DNA of 64,000 bases from Straminergon stramineum. Taxonomy: Eukaryota > Streptophyta > Bryopsida > Hypnales > Calliergonaceae. This document shows positions 60,869 through 64,000 of this stretch, piece by piece. The notes under the pieces are model-generated. The model worked only from the letters and a program-made list of their open reading frames with translations, was not told where the DNA came from and did not search any database. Position numbers and translations under genes: made by a program. Every line of letters starts with the position of its first letter. Within the stretch, counting starts at the first letter, position 1. Where the stretch lies: NCBI GenBank assembly GCA_963920665.1, contig OY987265.1:3229001-3293000 (forward strand). Direction: 5' to 3'.

Positions 60869-62203
60869 CTAACACCCATTGTCTTCTCCGAGAATGCAAT
60901 AAGGTAAGCAGGCCTGGCCATGATGCGAGTCAACAACTGCGGAGAATCGAGAACTCGGAAAGTGTTTAGAGGAAATGGGAAGTTGAATAGCACTAGTCTC
61001 GCCAGAATTGGAGGAGTCCAAACTGGAACATGATCTAGGGCTGCAAATTCCCAGTGTGAGATCGAGCTCCAGCACTCCAGTTTGAGAAACTGGTGACGAT
61101 GCGTGAAGCTCATCTCCTGCGGACGCAGTGGCTACTTCTTCAACCTGAGTACGGGATGCTTGATTCGCGTTAGCTATGGTGGGCTTCAGAGAGAGCCTAA
61201 CAGCACGGGCATGGAGGCTTTCGCCTGGAAGCAGATTCGGAGACTCCCCATGGCCAGGAGAAGAAGAAAAATCTGGTAGCTCAAAGTTCGTCTTCGCCTT
61301 CACACCTCGCAATCTTCTCGCAGCGGCGTCGTAAGCTCGAGCTGCTTCTTCCGCAGTGTCAAAAGTTCCAAGCCAGTGTCTGCATTTCCCAATTCTGTCA
61401 CGAATCTCGGCTGACCATCTTCCCCACGGCCGTTTCCGGACGCCTCTGTAAGCTCTCTTGCTAACGGAGAATCCATGATCACTACTGGAAATAGAGTTTT
61501 CCCCTACCTCGGGATTCACTCGCTCAGTGGAAGTATTTGTATACAAATGTGGATTCTGCACGACGTGCAATGCAGATCCAAAGAGTTGAGAATCACGACT
61601 CAGTTCTTGTAAACTAGTTGGAGGTTGTTGGAGAATGTGGTGTGTTGGTGAATGCCTAAAAGTATCTGAAGTGTTATCAGGGTACACTCTCTCGGGTTTC
61701 ATACTTCCGCCGGAGAAAGCAGAATTTGCACCAATAGTAGAAGCAAATTCTGAACTGAACTGGAGTTGTCGAGATGTCTGTGAATCGCCAAAAAGAGCAT
61801 GTTGTCCCACCACTGCACCGATTCCGTAGTCATGACTGGTACTCAAGTGATCGTCCATGCCCAGTGATAGATCACGAACTGAGGAGTTTCTTACAGGCTG
61901 CTGGAGCTGAAGCTGAGATGACATGTTCACAGCAGTCTGTTCACTCTGCTGATTTTCTTGGGAAAACTGGGTTGGCGCATGTGGAGCTGGAGTTCCGAAT
62001 ATTGAAATTGGGTACGATTTGCAAGCTGGGGCGGTCTTTGGCAAGAAGCGCACACAATCTCCATCGATAGTACGAAAGTCGAAGAGCTCCAATGGGTGAG
62101 TTTTCTCTTTCTTGATTACCGATGTCGACGTCGACACGCCAGATGAGTCCCACTTCCGCTTCGCATGTGCAGCGTTTCCGAGTAACAAGTCGTGCAGTGC
62201 CAT
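60869..62203 (-). CDS. AP2/ERF transcription factor of the ERF class with EAR-type repression motif
   Basis: A 444-residue intronless protein expected to bind GCC-box-type promoters in the nucleus. One AP2 domain lies at about residues 252-310 ([19 protein letters not shown] ... [19 protein letters not shown]). The aspartate of EIRD marks it as ERF rather than DREB. The position that is usually alanine in ERFs is serine here (W-S-AEIRD). A C-terminal LELDLTLG (378-385) is an LxLxL EAR motif, the signature that recruits TOPLESS-type corepressors, so repression is the likely activity. Similar DLxLG strings occur at 5-9 (DLLLG) and 111-115 (DLSLG). The long N-terminal half is Gln/Ser-rich and without a known domain. 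The start is the first ATG of the open frame and begins MALHDLLLG. Composition is GC-richer than the flanking repeats. The subgroup is not certain; group VIII-like by motif. Confidence 0.92.
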   Translation of the reverse strand: MALHDLLLGNAAHAKRKWDSSGVSTSTSVIKKEKTHPLELFDFRTIDGDCVRFLPKTAPACKSYPISIFGTPAPHAPTQFSQENQQSEQTAVNMSSQLQLQQPVRNSSVRDLSLGMDDHLSTSHDYGIGAVVGQHALFGDSQTSRQLQFSSEFASTIGANSAFSGGSMKPERVYPDNTSDTFRHSPTHHILQQPPTSLQELSRDSQLFGSALHVVQNPHLYTNTSTERVNPEVGENSISSSDHGFSVSKRAYRGVRKRPWGRWSAEIRDRIGKCRHWLGTFDTAEEAARAYDAAARRLRGVKAKTNFELPDFSSSPGHGESPNLLPGESLHARAVRLSLKPTIANANQASRTQVEEVATASAGDELHASSPVSQTGVLELDLTLGICSPRSCSSLDSSNSGETSAIQLPISSKHFPSSRFSAVVDSHHGQACLPYCILGEDNGC

Positions 62204-62354
62204 AGCTTTGGTGATCGATCGAGCTGCTATCCAGGATATGTAAATACTGCAGGAGTACCACGAACTACATATTTCTAGGATCTAAAAGCAAACGTAAGAA
62301 AACTTTCCATTACGTACTGAACCGTCAGAAACTCTCACTATAAATGACAGTTAT

Positions 62355-62363
62355 CCTTTATAG
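62355..62363 (-). promoter_or_regulatory. TATA box candidate of the ERF gene
   Basis: CTATAAAGG on the minus strand, about 152 bases before the start codon, leaving room for a 5' leader of roughly 120 bases. Confidence 0.5.
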
Positions 62364-62706
62364 TTTGGCAAAGGGGAGGAAATCTCCGAGTTCATACTAC
62401 TACAAATTAAAGGACAAGTCGAATTGAATATTTTCTTCTCATTGGACTTGTTTCTTGAGAATACGGCTGCCGAGACTGCACTAAGGGATACTGATAGAGG
62501 AGCTAGATAGGACTGTGAGTGGAAGAGGACTAAAGGATCGAGATAGGAAACCTATAACACTCAAACAAACTGAGCAGTAGAAAGCATCCAATTACCAAAA
62601 CTACAAGACTCTTGCAAGCAGAGTATTCGAGCTTCAAGATGATTTGTCTTGTACGGTACAGCTCATTGGATCATCTGTCAATGGCCGCATATCAGGCTTT
62701 TCATCT

Positions 62707-62713
62707 CACGTGG
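62707..62713. promoter_or_regulatory. G-box / ABRE-like site upstream of the ERF gene
   Basis: CACGTGG, about 500 bases upstream of the ERF start codon. It matches the bZIP/bHLH-bound G-box and the ABRE core. A single site; functional use is inferred. Confidence 0.35.
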
Positions 62714-64000
62714 GACAGATCAGACATGCAAGGATCTTTGCTATTCTACCCCCACGCCTCTCGATCTACACTCTCCAGGCATATGAAACCAACACTTCAC
62801 ATGCAAGGCCTTTGTGCAGGTCATCACAGTAAGTGAAGGAGCTTTACGTTAGCTTTTGTTTCAACTGTTATCGAGATGCGATCTGCAACGTGTAATACAA
62901 GATTCATGACAGAAGAGTTTCAGTGAGCAAAAGCAAGCAGCAATTCCGAGATCGAGAATCTGCAAGTCACGGATGCCACTTCCGCCGCGCTTTCCACATA
63001 ATTAGATTGCAAAACTGGCAGAAACTGGATTGTAAGGCCTGTCAAAGCAGCTTGGGTGTTTGGAAAGTGACAGTACTAGACAGTATGGTAGTGCTCAGAG
63101 AACTACTTCACATTTGAGCTCTCTAGCTCAACCATGCGAAGTGTACGTACTAAAGCCTAATCCCATCTTCTGGGCACTCAGATATGTATGACATCTGTAG
63201 TTCTGTACAACACTAGGAAATGGGCTGGAAGGCAGACAGTTTATGGAGCTCTGGAAATGGGAGCAAAGCGGTCAAGACTGCAGGATTTCTAAGCCTCTCT
63301 GTAGACTCAACCGCATAACTCTTAGGGAATCCTTGGCATGCAAAAGCTAGAAAAATATACTCCGTATAACCTAGCGTGTAATCATATACCCGTGCAGTGC
63401 TGAAACGTAACTGCTGCTGCAACAGTACAGTGGTACCTATCTCCAAAGGAATCATGTCGGAGGGTCCTCACACTTCCGTCTGGCTCCACTCTTGCCGAGA
63501 TAACTAAATATATGACTCTTATGTGACTATGTGATAATTAATATGATCATTTGGTTAGTTGATAATTATTTTATTGTCAAATTATTCTTGACACCGTGAT
63601 CGTCCTGAAATCATGACAATTTCAATTAATCTTTCGCATATTCGGTATGAAACGCGCGCATCTAGGCACATGCAGCCATGCAGGTTGAAATATTGTCGAT
63701 TTATCTTATTTGATGTGGGCTTGCCCCTTCTGTTTCAAGAATAAGATCCAATAAAAAATATAATCGATTCCTGAGATTCTGATCTCGGATGGGAGCTTTG
63801 GACGGTTCGATGGCGACCACATCACTCCTACGTTGAATCGGAGGATTGCAGAAGGTGATGCAGGAATCAGGGAGTCGGATGAAGCTTAGATGTTCCTCCT
63901 GTGCACGGAAAAAGCTGTTTAGCTTCCAGGTAATTTTTAAAAATAAAAGCAGGTTAGCTAAATTGTCAATTGTGTCCTTCTGGAAGGAGGTGTGGGTGTG
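62714..64000. other. Distal upstream region of the ERF gene
   Basis: Moderate-GC non-coding DNA with short open frames lacking recognisable domains. No element termini of the types found elsewhere in the window. Nothing else identified to the window end. Confidence 0.4.

Noticed and set aside
1..64000. tRNA, rRNA or organellar insertions
   Set aside because: I saw no cloverleaf with conserved loops and no rRNA or plastid/mitochondrial gene sequence; a covariance-model scan was not possible.

Overview
The window is nuclear DNA of a land plant. Two intronless AP2/ERF transcription factor genes, a decayed F-box/kelch-type gene and pieces of a BAH-domain chromatin reader are plant gene families, and most of the rest is AT-rich transposon debris. 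Long gene-poor stretches suggest a large, repeat-rich genome. I cannot name the species; the F-box/kelch style would fit a non-seed plant, but this is weak.

Layout. About 1-26.1 kb is gene-poor repeat DNA: short elements bounded by TTAA, a 2.1-kb CACTA element (17,873-19,996) with a 3-bp target duplication, and a long duplicated segment (copy 1, ~20.3-24.7 kb) that ends in a truncated BAH exon. At 26.8-27.9 kb (minus strand) lies a DREB2-like (group IV) gene in a moderately GC-richer island. About 29.1-37.4 kb is a stack of nested TTAA elements. About 37.5-42.4 kb holds CACTA remains, including a broken DUF4216-like coding piece. Copy 2 of the duplicated segment (~42.4-50.3 kb) carries a longer piece of the BAH domain and is split by a 6.4-kb hAT element (43,465-49,825) with 1,181-bp inverted arms that look identical. 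At 52.0-53.8 kb is an F-box/kelch-type gene with one in-frame stop. More repeats follow to ~60.4 kb. At 60.9-62.2 kb (minus strand) is an ERF gene with an EAR-type LxLxL motif, in a second GC-richer island reaching the window end.

The two intact genes are single-copy-looking regulators of opposite expected sign: the DREB2-like protein belongs to a stress-activator class and the ERF to a repressor-motif class. No operon-like logic applies, and nothing links them beyond sharing the window.

The most unusual signal is a group of at least a dozen elements, in five or more internal-sequence families, that start TTAA-CCC and end GGG-TTAA. Nested copies and comparison with uninserted copies indicate that TTAA itself is the duplicated target. 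That is the piggyBac hallmark (Sola3-type elements are an alternative), and piggyBac is, to my knowledge, rarely if ever described from land plants. No transposase for them is visible here.
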